Assembly: GCA_910574805.1 (NCBI GenBank) | Contig: CAJTCV010000007.1 | Coordinates: 1 to 64,000, forward strand | DNA: 64,000 nt | Direction: 5' to 3' | Source of the DNA: Lachnospiraceae bacterium | GTDB taxonomy: Bacteria > Bacillota > Clostridia > Lachnospirales > Lachnospiraceae | In this document: piece by piece, positions 15,220 to 23,993 of the stretch | Position numbering within the stretch: the stretch's first letter is position 1 | Layout: each line of letters begins with the position of its first letter | Notes under the pieces: model-generated | The model's input: the letters and a program-made list of their open reading frames with translations, nothing else | Databases searched by the model: none | What the model was told of the DNA's origin: nothing | Translations under genes and position numbers: made by a program

Positions 15220-16826
15220 TAAAGGTAAAGGATAAATGTCTTCTCATAGTGGGAATAGTACTGATTATTTTGACACTGGTATTCCTGACGGGATATCAGC
15301 TTGGAACTGACATTAGTGAGGGAGATGCTTATATAAAAACGAGTGAAATGAAAAGAAGATCTACGATTGATGGTTTTGAAAGCCCGGAAGAGACAGTGGA
15401 ATATGTTCTGTATCAGATTCACCGGGGAGATCTGGATCTTGCTCTTCGTGGGTGTGCCATTCAGGAAATAGCAGAAAATTTTTCTCTTCAAAAATACCTG
15501 GAAATAATGGAAGAGTTTCCCCGCACGGAAATGCTGGCTCCGGCAGACAATGGTGATAAAGCATATGTTGCGGTCAATCAGGCAAAACTGGTTTCTGTTT
15601 ATTCAGATATGCTGGAGCAGTGCATGGGAATTTTCGGAGACGGGTATGAAATGGATGTGCTTCGGATTGCAGTGGATATTCCTGAAGATGCAGATGGATT
15701 TTATTTTCAGGAAATTCGGGATATCTGCGCAATTACCGGGGCCAGAGATGCCAATAATGTTATAGTGGACATGCTGATAGACGGAGTGCCGCGTCAGATG
15801 AAACTGACGGTTGCCAGATATCGGAAATACTGGAAGATAATCCAGTTCAGTGAATATAAAAGATACAAGTACAGTGAACCTCAGATCAGTGAGTATACGG
15901 ACCAGGTCCTTTCGGAATCGCTTCCGCTGGTATGGGAGAGTCTGGAAAATAAAATACTTCCATGTAACTATCAGCTTGCAAACAGTACATCTGAAAAAGA
16001 GATTGAAAAACTTGTGGATCATTTGTTTCTATATCTGCAAAGAGGGGAGATATGGAAAGCAGTTTCATATTTTGATATCTATACCTGTCCATTGGACCGG
16101 GATCCGGACAGTCTGCTTTTTGGCAGACAAAGTCAGGCAGCTGAACAATTACAGGAATTTTACTATCAACTGCTGCTGTATGACAGAGACCAGATGAGCT
16201 GGATTGAACAAAATATAAAAAGTGAATCTGTGAGTCTGATAAGCCTTCTGGATGCATCTGTGATGATCTACGCGGATCAGTATATTGCAGATATTTCAAA
16301 GATGGAGAGTGACAGAGCAGAGTGTGATGTAATAATCAACTATAACGGAGGGGTATTTAGTGCAACGATTTCGTTGGTCGACAGAGAAGGGTGGAAAGTA
16401 GAAAAGATTAAATTATGGGCGGATGAGAACAGACTGTTATTTGATTATTCTTCCGGAAACTGGTATGTCTTTAAAAATGGGATTGTTAATGTGGAATATA
16501 CCGGGCTGATAGAAAATCAACATGGCTGGTGGTATGTCCGGAATGGAACAGTTGATTGGGAATATACAGGTCTGGCACAAAATGAGCATGGCTGGTGGTA
16601 TGTTCAGAATGGGGCAGTAGACTGGGGGTTCACAGGTCTGGTTCAGAACGAGTATGGTTGGTGGTATGTTCGGAGTGGAACAATAGACTGGGAGTTCACA
16701 GGTCTGGTTCAGAATGAGCATGGCTGGTGGTATGTCGAAAATGGAACTGTCGCCTGGAATTATACGGGGACAGTTACTGATCAGGGAATGACATATTTTG
16801 TAGTAAATGGGCATGTGGAACGTTGA
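15216..16826 (+). CDS. Membrane-anchored protein with WWY cell-wall repeats
   Basis: 536 residues. One N-terminal hydrophobic anchor (about 9-28) with few flanking charges, then an extracytoplasmic region of about 390 residues with no recognised fold. The first part has two similar blocks with helix-strand patterning (around 40-190 and 245-400), reminiscent of DUF4878-type domains. It ends in five ~22-residue repeats of the type 'NG.VDWEYTGLVQNEHGWWYV'. Such repeats are frequent at the C-termini of secreted Lachnospiraceae proteins and are related to choline/cell-wall-binding repeats. Its 4-base overlap with the polymerase gene argues for a job in assembling or attaching the polysaccharide. 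Function otherwise unknown. Confidence 0.7.
   Translation: MIKVKDKCLLIVGIVLIILTLVFLTGYQLGTDISEGDAYIKTSEMKRRSTIDGFESPEETVEYVLYQIHRGDLDLALRGCAIQEIAENFSLQKYLEIMEEFPRTEMLAPADNGDKAYVAVNQAKLVSVYSDMLEQCMGIFGDGYEMDVLRIAVDIPEDADGFYFQEIRDICAITGARDANNVIVDMLIDGVPRQMKLTVARYRKYWKIIQFSEYKRYKYSEPQISEYTDQVLSESLPLVWESLENKILPCNYQLANSTSEKEIEKLVDHLFLYLQRGEIWKAVSYFDIYTCPLDRDPDSLLFGRQSQAAEQLQEFYYQLLLYDRDQMSWIEQNIKSESVSLISLLDASVMIYADQYIADISKMESDRAECDVIINYNGGVFSATISLVDREGWKVEKIKLWADENRLLFDYSSGNWYVFKNGIVNVEYTGLIENQHGWWYVRNGTVDWEYTGLAQNEHGWWYVQNGAVDWGFTGLVQNEYGWWYVRSGTIDWEFTGLVQNEHGWWYVENGTVAWNYTGTVTDQGMTYFVVNGHVER
16461..16823 (+). repeat. 66-bp tandem coding repeats (WWY motif)
   Basis: Tandem units with a 66-base period (first unit 69) encode W-(W)-Y-V-x-N-G-x-V-x-W-x-(Y/F)-T-G-L-x-(Q/E)-N-x-(H/Y)-G. 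Tandem homology of this kind can expand or contract by slippage or recombination. Confidence 0.85.
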
Positions 16827-16885
16827 CGCCTTTCTGTTATTATAACAGTACAGATATACAGAGAAAGAGCAGGATAAGACAGTTT

Positions 16886-17695
16886 ATGAAAAAAGCAGCG
16901 ATATTATATATATGTACAGACGCTTATGTGGCTTTCTGGGAAGATTTTTTCCGAAGCTTTGAAGAAAATTTCTTGCCTGCTACGCATAAGGAATATTTTG
17001 TGTTCACAGATGCATCCTGTATTTATGGAGAAAATGATCAGGAACGGGTCCACAGGATCAGCCAGGAAAATCTTGGCTGGCCCGGGAATACACTTTTCCG
17101 TTTCAGGATGTTTCGCCGGATCGAAAACGAGCTGACAAAATTCGATTATATCTTTTTCATGAATGCCAATATAATCTGTGCGCAGACTGTTACGGAACAG
17201 GAGTTTCTGCCATCAGAAGAGCAGCTCCTGGTCGTCCGGCATCCGGGCTACTATGCGGATCTGCCATATGTGTATGCGTATGAGAGGCGGAAGGCATCGC
17301 TGGCATATATTCCTTACTGGAAAGGGAAGGTTTATGTATGCGGCGGTGTAAACGGAGGAAAGGCAGATGCTTTTCTGAAGCTTGTAAAGGAACTGGATGA
17401 AAGAATCGACAAGGACTATCAAAACGGCATAATTGCGGCGTGGCATGATGAATCCCACATCAACCGGTATATCCTTGAACGGGATGACTATCGGTTATTG
17501 TCTCCGGCCTACTGTTACCCGGAGGGCTGGGATCTGCCTTTTGAAAAGAAGCTGGTAGTCCTGGACAAGGAGAAAAAGATACAGCTGGACCAGCGGAAGG
17601 TTTTCAGACAAAGAGAGAAGCCGGCAATGGCTACGCGTGTCAGGAAAAAAGCGACGATGATATTCTGGTCTGTTGTGTATCGCTTCAAAGGGTAA
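16886..17695 (+). CDS. Family 6 glycosyltransferase (ABO blood-group type, bacterial NXN form)
   Basis: A 269-residue retaining alpha-1,3-Gal/GalNAc transferase of family GT6, the family of the human ABO enzymes. Matches run along the domain: 'HPGYY' (119-123), 'YERRKASLAYIP' (132-143), 'CGGVNGG' (152-158), 'AWHDESHINRYIL' (185-197) and 'LSPAYC'. The metal-binding DXD of vertebrate enzymes is replaced by N93-A94-N95 in 'FFMNAN', the change known from metal-independent bacterial GT6. At the position equivalent to human Gly/Ala268 it has Gly, as in the A (GalNAc) enzyme, but that is a weak guide. There is no membrane anchor, so it is cytoplasmic. ATG 16886 follows AGGATAAG; earlier codons lack a site. 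It is predicted to cap or branch the repeat unit on its lipid carrier. Confidence 0.88.
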   Translation: MKKAAILYICTDAYVAFWEDFFRSFEENFLPATHKEYFVFTDASCIYGENDQERVHRISQENLGWPGNTLFRFRMFRRIENELTKFDYIFFMNANIICAQTVTEQEFLPSEEQLLVVRHPGYYADLPYVYAYERRKASLAYIPYWKGKVYVCGGVNGGKADAFLKLVKELDERIDKDYQNGIIAAWHDESHINRYILERDDYRLLSPAYCYPEGWDLPFEKKLVVLDKEKKIQLDQRKVFRQREKPAMATRVRKKATMIFWSVVYRFKG

Positions 17696-17708
17696 TAGAG
17701 GTGAGAAG

Positions 17709-18695
17709 GTGGAGAAGCAGCATCTTTTTTCAATCATCGTACCAGTATACAACGTAGAGGACTGCCTGGAACGATGCATATCTTCTCTTGTGCAGCAGGA
17801 TTTTCCGGAAGAAAAGTACGAAATCATACTTGTGGATGACGGGAGCGGGGACAGCAGCGGGAGCAAGTGCGATGGTTATTCAGAAGCGTATGCGAACGTG
17901 AAAGTTTTTCACAAGGAAAACGGAGGGCTTTCTTCTGCCAGAAATTATGGAGTCGACCGGGCGGACGGGAAGTATGTGCTGTTTGTGGATTCGGATGATT
18001 ATCTGGAAAGAAATACCTGCAGAAGATTGTCAGAGGCATTGACCGGTGCGGGTCCGGTGGATGCGGTGGTCTACAATGGAGTCGAAGAGCATGGTTTGGA
18101 AAAGCATATTCTGAGATATATAACAGAAGAAAAGGTGTTCGATGACGGAAAGGCCTACATGCTGGAGCAGTACCGGGACCGGGGCATGAATGTGGAAGCA
18201 TGGCTGTACCTGTATCGGAGAAAATATCTGGACCAGAACCGGCTCCGGTTTAGAGAAGGAATCCTGCATGAAGATGTGGAGTTCACTCCAAGGGCGCTTT
18301 TGCCTGCCGGAAGAGTCATGGAGCTTCCGGATCTTTTTTACCATTATGTGGTGCGGGAGGATTCCATCAGTACCCGGAAAGATCAGACGAAGAATATCCA
18401 GGATCTGTTTCAGACGCTGAAAGAACTGGACCAGCTGTCGGATCAGCAGGAGGGGGAGCTGAGAAGGTGGATGAAGGATGCGCTCCTGGACAGCTATCTG
18501 AATATGGTCTACAGCGCCAGGATGTATCAGAAGCAGTATCGGGGACTGGTGGACAAAAGATTCCTGGAAGGGAAAGCAGTTACCGGGCGGAACCGGTTTC
18601 GGGTATTGCTCTGCAGGCTTCACATCCGGCTCTACTGTGCAGTGAATGATGGTTATAAATGGATGAGACAGGCAATATTGATCCGGAAAGGATAA
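17709..18695 (+). CDS. Family 2 glycosyltransferase
   Basis: 328 residues, inverting GT-A transferase. 'SIIVPVYNVEDCLERCISSLVQQ' opens the nucleotide-binding domain. 'EIILVDDGSGDSS', 'NGGLSSARNYG' and 'YVLFVDSDDYLE' (the DXD metal site, about residue 98) follow. The C-terminal half is helical, with no membrane segment. The GTG at 17709 sits behind GAGGTGAGAAG; an earlier ATG (17673) lies inside the previous gene with no site. It follows the GT6 gene by 13 bases. It probably adds a sugar to the lipid-linked repeat unit in the cytoplasm. Confidence 0.88.
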   Translation: MEKQHLFSIIVPVYNVEDCLERCISSLVQQDFPEEKYEIILVDDGSGDSSGSKCDGYSEAYANVKVFHKENGGLSSARNYGVDRADGKYVLFVDSDDYLERNTCRRLSEALTGAGPVDAVVYNGVEEHGLEKHILRYITEEKVFDDGKAYMLEQYRDRGMNVEAWLYLYRRKYLDQNRLRFREGILHEDVEFTPRALLPAGRVMELPDLFYHYVVREDSISTRKDQTKNIQDLFQTLKELDQLSDQQEGELRRWMKDALLDSYLNMVYSARMYQKQYRGLVDKRFLEGKAVTGRNRFRVLLCRLHIRLYCAVNDGYKWMRQAILIRKG

Positions 18696-18705
18696 GAACA
18701 AATAT

Positions 18706-19857
18706 ATGGAAGCAAAAATTACACTGGTAGTCGTAGGGTATAACCGGGCAGATTCCATCCGGAGGATTCTGTATTCTCTGTCAAGGGCAGACTATTCTTA
18801 TTCAAATATTCGTCTTGTTATAAGTCTTGATCACAGTGGGAATGAAGAAGTATCCCGGTCGGCAGAGGATTTTGAGTGGAAATATGGAGAAAAGATCGTA
18901 CTCTGTCATCCGGAACGTCTGGGGCTGCGCAGACATATCATTTCCTGCGGTGATCTGACGGAAAAATATGGCGCTGTCATGATTCTGGAGGATGATCTGT
19001 ATGTGTCGCCTGATTTCTATAATTATGCCATGAGAGCCCTGGACAAATATGGGGAGCATCCGCAGATCGCGGGGATTGCGCTGAGTACAAAGAGAGAGCT
19101 TTTGGAAAGCACATTTCCTTTTTTTCCGCTTCGGAATGGATATGATGTATTTTTCCAGCAGTTTGCTACATCCTGGGGGCAGGTGTGGAATGAAAGAATG
19201 TGGAGCACATTTCGGGAATGGTATGGCAGGCATCCAGAGCTTCCATGGCATAAGGATGTCCCGGAAAGCGTCTTGAATTATCCGGAGACCTCATGGGCTA
19301 AATTTTACCAGACCTATATTGTGGATACAGGCAAATATTTTGTATACAGTTATGACTCTCTGACGACCAATTTTGGAGATGCCGGGCAGCATTTCGGCAG
19401 CGTTTCATCTTCAGCACAGTCGGTTCTGTTCTATGGGAAACGGGACTACCGCATGCCGGAATTTGAAAATGGTATAAAATACGATATTTATGGAGAGCCG
19501 GTTGGTCTGGGGGGATATCTGGGCGTACCTGAGGAAGAGCTGACCTGCGATATGTGGGGACGGAAACGAAAGGAAGCATACCGTCGGTATGTATTGAGCT
19601 GCAGACGCCTTCCATATAAAGTGCGGAAGACTTTCGGCATGCAGATGAAACCCATGGAACTGAATGTGATGGAGGAGATCCAGGGGGAGGGGCTGTTTTT
19701 GTATGATACCAGCTTTGCAGCGGAGGATAAGGAGGAAGCTTCAGAGCATGTACATCTGAGACTGCTGGAATACGGATATGGAGTGCTGGATGGAAGGGAA
19801 CTTTTGATGTGGGCACTGCAGCGGATCAGGCAGAAAATCAGACGAAGGCGCGGATGA
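18706..19857 (+). CDS. GNT-I-like glycosyltransferase
   Basis: 383 residues. The N-terminal GT-A core ('ITLVVVGYNRADSIRRILYSL', 'VISLDHSG', 'YGAVMILEDDLYVSPDF' with an EDD metal motif near residue 93) resembles GT2/GT13-like enzymes rather than classical capsule GT2s. Aromatic-rich segments 'FFQQFATSWGQVWNERMW' and 'SYDSLTTNFGDAGQHFG' in the acceptor half are typical of bacterial proteins annotated as sugar transferases near methyl- or capsule loci. No membrane segment. Donor and acceptor unknown. Confidence 0.75.
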   Translation: MEAKITLVVVGYNRADSIRRILYSLSRADYSYSNIRLVISLDHSGNEEVSRSAEDFEWKYGEKIVLCHPERLGLRRHIISCGDLTEKYGAVMILEDDLYVSPDFYNYAMRALDKYGEHPQIAGIALSTKRELLESTFPFFPLRNGYDVFFQQFATSWGQVWNERMWSTFREWYGRHPELPWHKDVPESVLNYPETSWAKFYQTYIVDTGKYFVYSYDSLTTNFGDAGQHFGSVSSSAQSVLFYGKRDYRMPEFENGIKYDIYGEPVGLGGYLGVPEEELTCDMWGRKRKEAYRRYVLSCRRLPYKVRKTFGMQMKPMELNVMEEIQGEGLFLYDTSFAAEDKEEASEHVHLRLLEYGYGVLDGRELLMWALQRIRQKIRRRRG

Positions 19858-19889
19858 TGGAAAACAGTAAATGAAAAATCTGGAGAAAT

Positions 19890-19918
19890 TTGCATTTTGA
19901 TGGCAGATGGATTATAAT
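19890..19918 (+). promoter_or_regulatory. Internal promoter before the PaaK-like gene
   Basis: TTGCAT (19890-19895), 17 bases, consensus TATAAT (19913-19918), in the 86-base gap after the GNT-I-like gene. It marks the start of a module that can be transcribed separately and that becomes AT-rich from about 21.3 kb. Confidence 0.65.
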
Positions 19919-19943
19919 AGCATGAATGATAAGGGTGAATATC

Positions 19944-21287
19944 ATGCATATATTAAAAAATTTGAAGAAAGCTGCATTCTGGATAGATTATGGTCTCCAG
20001 GATTACTGGATCAGGCATAAGCTGAAGAAGCTGAATCAGGAGGATGCAGACCTGACAAAAGAAGAACATGTTCTGCAGTCCCGTATGCTGCGCTACTGTC
20101 GGAAGGCCTACCCTGATTTTTACAGATTTTATGGACTGGATGGGACTGAAAAGCTGGAAGATTATCCGCTCCTTACAAAAGGGGATATGAGAGAACATCC
20201 GGAAATCTTCTGTACAAGATTCAGAAACAGAATCGAAGTCCATAAAGCAACAACCGGCGGAAGCACAGGCCATCCGTTTGGCTTTGAGATATCGGCCAGT
20301 CATGATCCTGTACATCAGAGATTCCTGTGGGATCTTATGGGGTATGAGAAGGGCGACAGGATCATATGTGTAAATGGTGTAAGCCTTCCAAAAGAAAAGA
20401 CGGAACAAAATATTTTTTATTATGAGCTTTCTCCCACACAGCTTCCATTTGGCGGTTATGCATTATCCTGCCTGTATCTGACGGAATCTACCGCAGAATA
20501 TTATTTTTCTTTTATGGAAAAGATCAGGCCGGCTTTTCTTCGCGGGTATTCTTCTGCCATCTACCGTCTGGCACAGTATGCAGATCAGCATAAGCTGACT
20601 TCGGGATTTGTACTGAAAGGAATCCAGCTGACTTCGGAGACTACGTTTGAGTATCAGATCGAATATATTGAGAAGATATTTCATACGAAGGTTTATATGC
20701 AGTATGGTCATACGGAAGCAGCAGTTTTTGGATATACTTATGATGAAAGCCACAGGTATCGCTGTTCACCGCTGTATGGACATGTGGAAGTGCTGGATGA
20801 GAAAGGGAATCATGTAAAAGAGGGAGAAACCGGAGAAGTAGTGGTTACCTCCTATTCCAATCTTGCGATGCCGTTTATCCGCTATCGGACGGGAGATCTG
20901 GCAGAATACGGCGGAACAAAAGGTGCTGTGGTTATACTGAACAAAGTCTGGGGCAGGACACAGGATGTGATATATAATCATGTAAGAGAACCTGTCTTTT
21001 TAACAGCACTTATTTTCGGTCTTCACTATCATGCATTTGCCCATATTAATAAGTGGAAACTGATCCAGGAAGAGTATGGGAAAGTGATTTTTCAAATTGT
21101 AAAATGCGCAGATTATACGGAGGAAGATGAGGAAGAACTGCGGGTAAGCTTTTACAGGAATGCAGGAATTGAGACCGCCTTTGAATATGTGGAAGATATT
21201 GAGTTGACGAAGAGGGGGAAATCGCTGTTTCTGGAGCAGCGGCTGGATGCATTGAATAACCTGGGAGCAGGAAAAGGCAGGATCTGA
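19944..21287 (+). CDS. PaaK/CapK-like adenylate-forming enzyme
   Basis: 447 residues of the phenylacetate-CoA ligase-like (CapK) branch of AMP-forming enzymes. The P-loop-like motif 'KATTGGSTGHPFGF' (about 98-111), 'YGHTEAAVFGYTY' and 'MPFIRYRTGDLAEYGG' (about 310-325) are visible. CapK-like proteins occur in many capsule clusters. They may activate an acyl or amino acid group for sugar decoration, but no substrate is proven. ATG 19944 is chosen behind AAGGGTG; an ATG at 19926 lacks a site. No carrier protein lies next to it; the nearest is at 37156. Confidence 0.75.
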   Translation: MHILKNLKKAAFWIDYGLQDYWIRHKLKKLNQEDADLTKEEHVLQSRMLRYCRKAYPDFYRFYGLDGTEKLEDYPLLTKGDMREHPEIFCTRFRNRIEVHKATTGGSTGHPFGFEISASHDPVHQRFLWDLMGYEKGDRIICVNGVSLPKEKTEQNIFYYELSPTQLPFGGYALSCLYLTESTAEYYFSFMEKIRPAFLRGYSSAIYRLAQYADQHKLTSGFVLKGIQLTSETTFEYQIEYIEKIFHTKVYMQYGHTEAAVFGYTYDESHRYRCSPLYGHVEVLDEKGNHVKEGETGEVVVTSYSNLAMPFIRYRTGDLAEYGGTKGAVVILNKVWGRTQDVIYNHVREPVFLTALIFGLHYHAFAHINKWKLIQEEYGKVIFQIVKCADYTEEDEEELRVSFYRNAGIETAFEYVEDIELTKRGKSLFLEQRLDALNNLGAGKGRI

Positions 21288-21289
21288 TT

Positions 21290-22573
21290 ATGAAATTATA
21301 TATTATTATTACTTTAGATATTCACCCCATTGGGGGCATGCAGCTTTATACCGCGGGAAAAGCTGCATTTTTAGAGAAAAATGGCTGGAAAGTTGTAGTA
21401 CTTTATCCTGGTTCCAATGATAAAAGCTGTGCAGTATCATCCTTAAATAAATATACAGCAGGAGGAAATCTGTTGCTGGATCATAGACCGGCACAGTTAT
21501 CCGGCCGACTTCAACATGCTGTATTAAAAAAATTATGCAGACTCTGGAGAGATATTAATGCAGATCAGGATTTGATCTATATTGAGTCACAGTCGGAAGT
21601 AACGGCGCTGTGGGGGGAATTGCTTGCCGAAAAGCTGCGCGCAAGACATGTATGTTTCAACTGTAATGAGTTATTCAGAGGTCCTAAAAAATATTATGAA
21701 GAAAATATAGAGTTTTTCAGATTCAAGTATGACAGGAAGGAATTACTGGGTTTGCATAAAGACACATTGCAGAAAATCTTTGATGGATACATGGAGGTCC
21801 CCTGTGATGATACATTTTTATTTGATGCGGTTGAGCCAGGACCAATACAGGATGTGAGAAATGAATTTGTGGAGGATTTGGCTATCTGTGACTGGAATAT
21901 TGCATATGTAGGAAGAGCTGAAAAAGGATATGTATCTAATATTATAAAGGGAGTAGCCGATTTTGCAGAAAAGTATTCGGAGAAAAGAATTGGTTTTATA
22001 ATGGTTGGAAATGCAGAAGAGAGAAAGGAACAAATCCAGGAAGTGCTGGAGAGATGTTCTAACCTGAATATAGAATTACCGGGGGATATGGTTCCTATAC
22101 CCAGAGACTTGTATAGAAAGCTGGATGTTGTGATTGCGGGCGCTGTATGTGCGGAAATTTCAGCAAGAGAAGGAGTTCCAACGATCGTTGCAGATTGTGA
22201 AAATCATTGGGCATGTGGCGTGCTTGGATATACAACTATGAACAGTATGTATCATGAAACAGGTTTTGAACAGTCGGATTTTTGTGAAGCACTGGAAGAT
22301 ACACTGATTCATAAAACATATTTAAAACATGTATATGCTTTTCCGGAGGCAATACCTTCAGATGAGATTTATGAAAGTCATTTTTTGTTTTTTGAAGGCG
22401 CTTCAAAAAGAAAAGTATATTATGATGTGAAAAAGAATCCAAATGTGGAAAGACTCTCTCAGAAAGAAAAAATACTGGTATATCTGAAGTTATGGAATCC
22501 AAATTGCTTTTTTAAGTTAAGCGGTATAAAAAAGAGGTTATGCAATGGATCGAAAAGAGCAGGTTGTTTCTAA
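21290..22573 (+). CDS. Glycosyltransferase, GT4-like
   Basis: 427 residues. The N-terminus 'YIIITLDIHPIGGMQLYTAGKAAFL' is the glycine-bearing donor-side loop of GT-B family 4 enzymes. The second half has 'WNIAYVGRAEKGY' and 'DVVIAGAVCAEISAREGVPTIVAD', a divergent form of the E-x7-E region. AT-rich codon use starts here and continues through the next two genes. It lies 2 bases after the PaaK-like gene. Cytoplasmic; substrate unknown. Confidence 0.75.
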   Translation: MKLYIIITLDIHPIGGMQLYTAGKAAFLEKNGWKVVVLYPGSNDKSCAVSSLNKYTAGGNLLLDHRPAQLSGRLQHAVLKKLCRLWRDINADQDLIYIESQSEVTALWGELLAEKLRARHVCFNCNELFRGPKKYYEENIEFFRFKYDRKELLGLHKDTLQKIFDGYMEVPCDDTFLFDAVEPGPIQDVRNEFVEDLAICDWNIAYVGRAEKGYVSNIIKGVADFAEKYSEKRIGFIMVGNAEERKEQIQEVLERCSNLNIELPGDMVPIPRDLYRKLDVVIAGAVCAEISAREGVPTIVADCENHWACGVLGYTTMNSMYHETGFEQSDFCEALEDTLIHKTYLKHVYAFPEAIPSDEIYESHFLFFEGASKRKVYYDVKKNPNVERLSQKEKILVYLKLWNPNCFFKLSGIKKRLCNGSKRAGCF

Positions 22574-23993
22574 TCTTATATGGAGATTTATGGAGAGATG
22601 CGGAGCGCAACTGGTCTCTTTTGTAGTTTCCATAGTTCTGGCAAGACTGTTGATGCCAGAGGAATATGGAAGGGTTGCGTTGATAACTGTTTTTATTTCT
22701 GTTTTAAATGTATTTGTTGACAGTGGATTTGGAAACGCACTTATTCAAAAAAAGAACGCTGATAACAAAGATTTTTCTACTGTATTTTTTTTCAATATTG
22801 TATTTTGTATATTGATCTATATGGCGATCCTTTTATCGGCCCCGTCTATCGCTTCCTTTTATAGAGATAAAACACTGGTACCTTTGATTCGGATTTTAAG
22901 CCTGACAATTGTAATTTCAGGTGTTAAAAATGTGCAGCAGGTGTATGTTATGAAACACCTGGTTTTTAAAAAATTTTTTTATTCGACTTTATTTGGAACG
23001 ATTCTTTCAGCGTTTGTTGGAATCATTATGGCGATGCAGGGATACGGAGTTTGGGCCCTGGTCTTTCAGCATCTTACCAATACATTTGTAGATATGTGTA
23101 TTTTGTGGATTACTGTAAAGTGGCGTCCGGAATTTTATTTTTCATATACAAGATTAAAAGAAATGTTTTTTTTCGGATATAAACTTTTGATTTCATCTTT
23201 GATGAACAATATTTATACAAATTTTCGACAATTAATCATTGGAAAATTTTATTCATCCTCAGATCTGGCATATTACAATAAAGGTAAACAATTCCCATAT
23301 TTAATCGTTCAAAATGTGAATACATCTATTGACAGTGTTTTATTTCCGGTGATGTCAAAGGTACAGGATGATCAGGAAGATTTGAAAAAAATGGTTCGTC
23401 TGTCTATAAAAGTCAGCAGTTTTGTGATGTGGCCGCTGCTGATTGGATTAGCGGCAGTTTCTGAGACTCTCATTAGATTGTTACTGACAGAAAAATGGAT
23501 TCCATGTGTTCCGTATCTGATTATCTTTTGCCTGGTATGTGGATGGTATCCGATACAGACGGCGAATTTGAATGCAATCAAAGCAGTAGGACGCAGTGAT
23601 ATTTTTCTGAAACTGGAGATTCTCCAGTCTGTATGTGGTATTGCATTACTGTTGCCTGTCATTCACAAAGGGGTCTGGTATATAGCAGTTATGTTTTTGG
23701 TGAGCAGTATTCTGAATTGTGTGATTATTGCATACCCCAATAAAAGATTGATAGGTTATGGATGGATCATACAATTTTGTGATGTGATGTCTGTTTTATT
23801 TTTGTCTATTGGTATGGGGATTGTTGTATATCTTATTGGGTACTTTATTGGAAATATATGGATGCGTCTGTTTGTTCAGGTATTAACAGGTGCATGTATT
23901 TATCTTTTAGGGGCGGCTGTATTCAGGTTTGAAGCCTTTTGTTTTATTATACGTATTTTAAAAAGAAAGCTATTATGCGGGAGAAAAAAATGA
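22545..23993 (+). CDS. Wzx-type repeat-unit flippase
   Basis: A 482-residue membrane protein with about 12-14 hydrophobic helices, of the MOP/PST superfamily (WzxC-like, Polysacc_synt_3). The start 'NLIWRFMERCGAQLVSFVVSIVLARLLMPEEYGRVAL' and the mid-section 'LAYYNKGKQFPYLIVQNVNTSIDSVLFPVMSK' are typical. It flips undecaprenyl-linked repeat units across the membrane. It is the only flippase in the window, so it may serve both initiating transferases. It overlaps the preceding gene by 29 bases and is strongly AT-rich. Confidence 0.88.
   Translation: MDRKEQVVSNLIWRFMERCGAQLVSFVVSIVLARLLMPEEYGRVALITVFISVLNVFVDSGFGNALIQKKNADNKDFSTVFFFNIVFCILIYMAILLSAPSIASFYRDKTLVPLIRILSLTIVISGVKNVQQVYVMKHLVFKKFFYSTLFGTILSAFVGIIMAMQGYGVWALVFQHLTNTFVDMCILWITVKWRPEFYFSYTRLKEMFFFGYKLLISSLMNNIYTNFRQLIIGKFYSSSDLAYYNKGKQFPYLIVQNVNTSIDSVLFPVMSKVQDDQEDLKKMVRLSIKVSSFVMWPLLIGLAAVSETLIRLLLTEKWIPCVPYLIIFCLVCGWYPIQTANLNAIKAVGRSDIFLKLEILQSVCGIALLLPVIHKGVWYIAVMFLVSSILNCVIIAYPNKRLIGYGWIIQFCDVMSVLFLSIGMGIVVYLIGYFIGNIWMRLFVQVLTGACIYLLGAAVFRFEAFCFIIRILKRKLLCGRKK

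Noticed and set aside
16461-16823. CRISPR-like regular repeats
   Set aside because: The 66-bp period is an in-frame protein repeat with diverged copies and no unique spacers.
16834-16848. CTGTTATTATAACAG palindrome as a terminator before the GT6 gene
   Set aside because: Stem is only six AT-rich pairs with no T-run; too weak to call, and the downstream genes appear co-transcribed.
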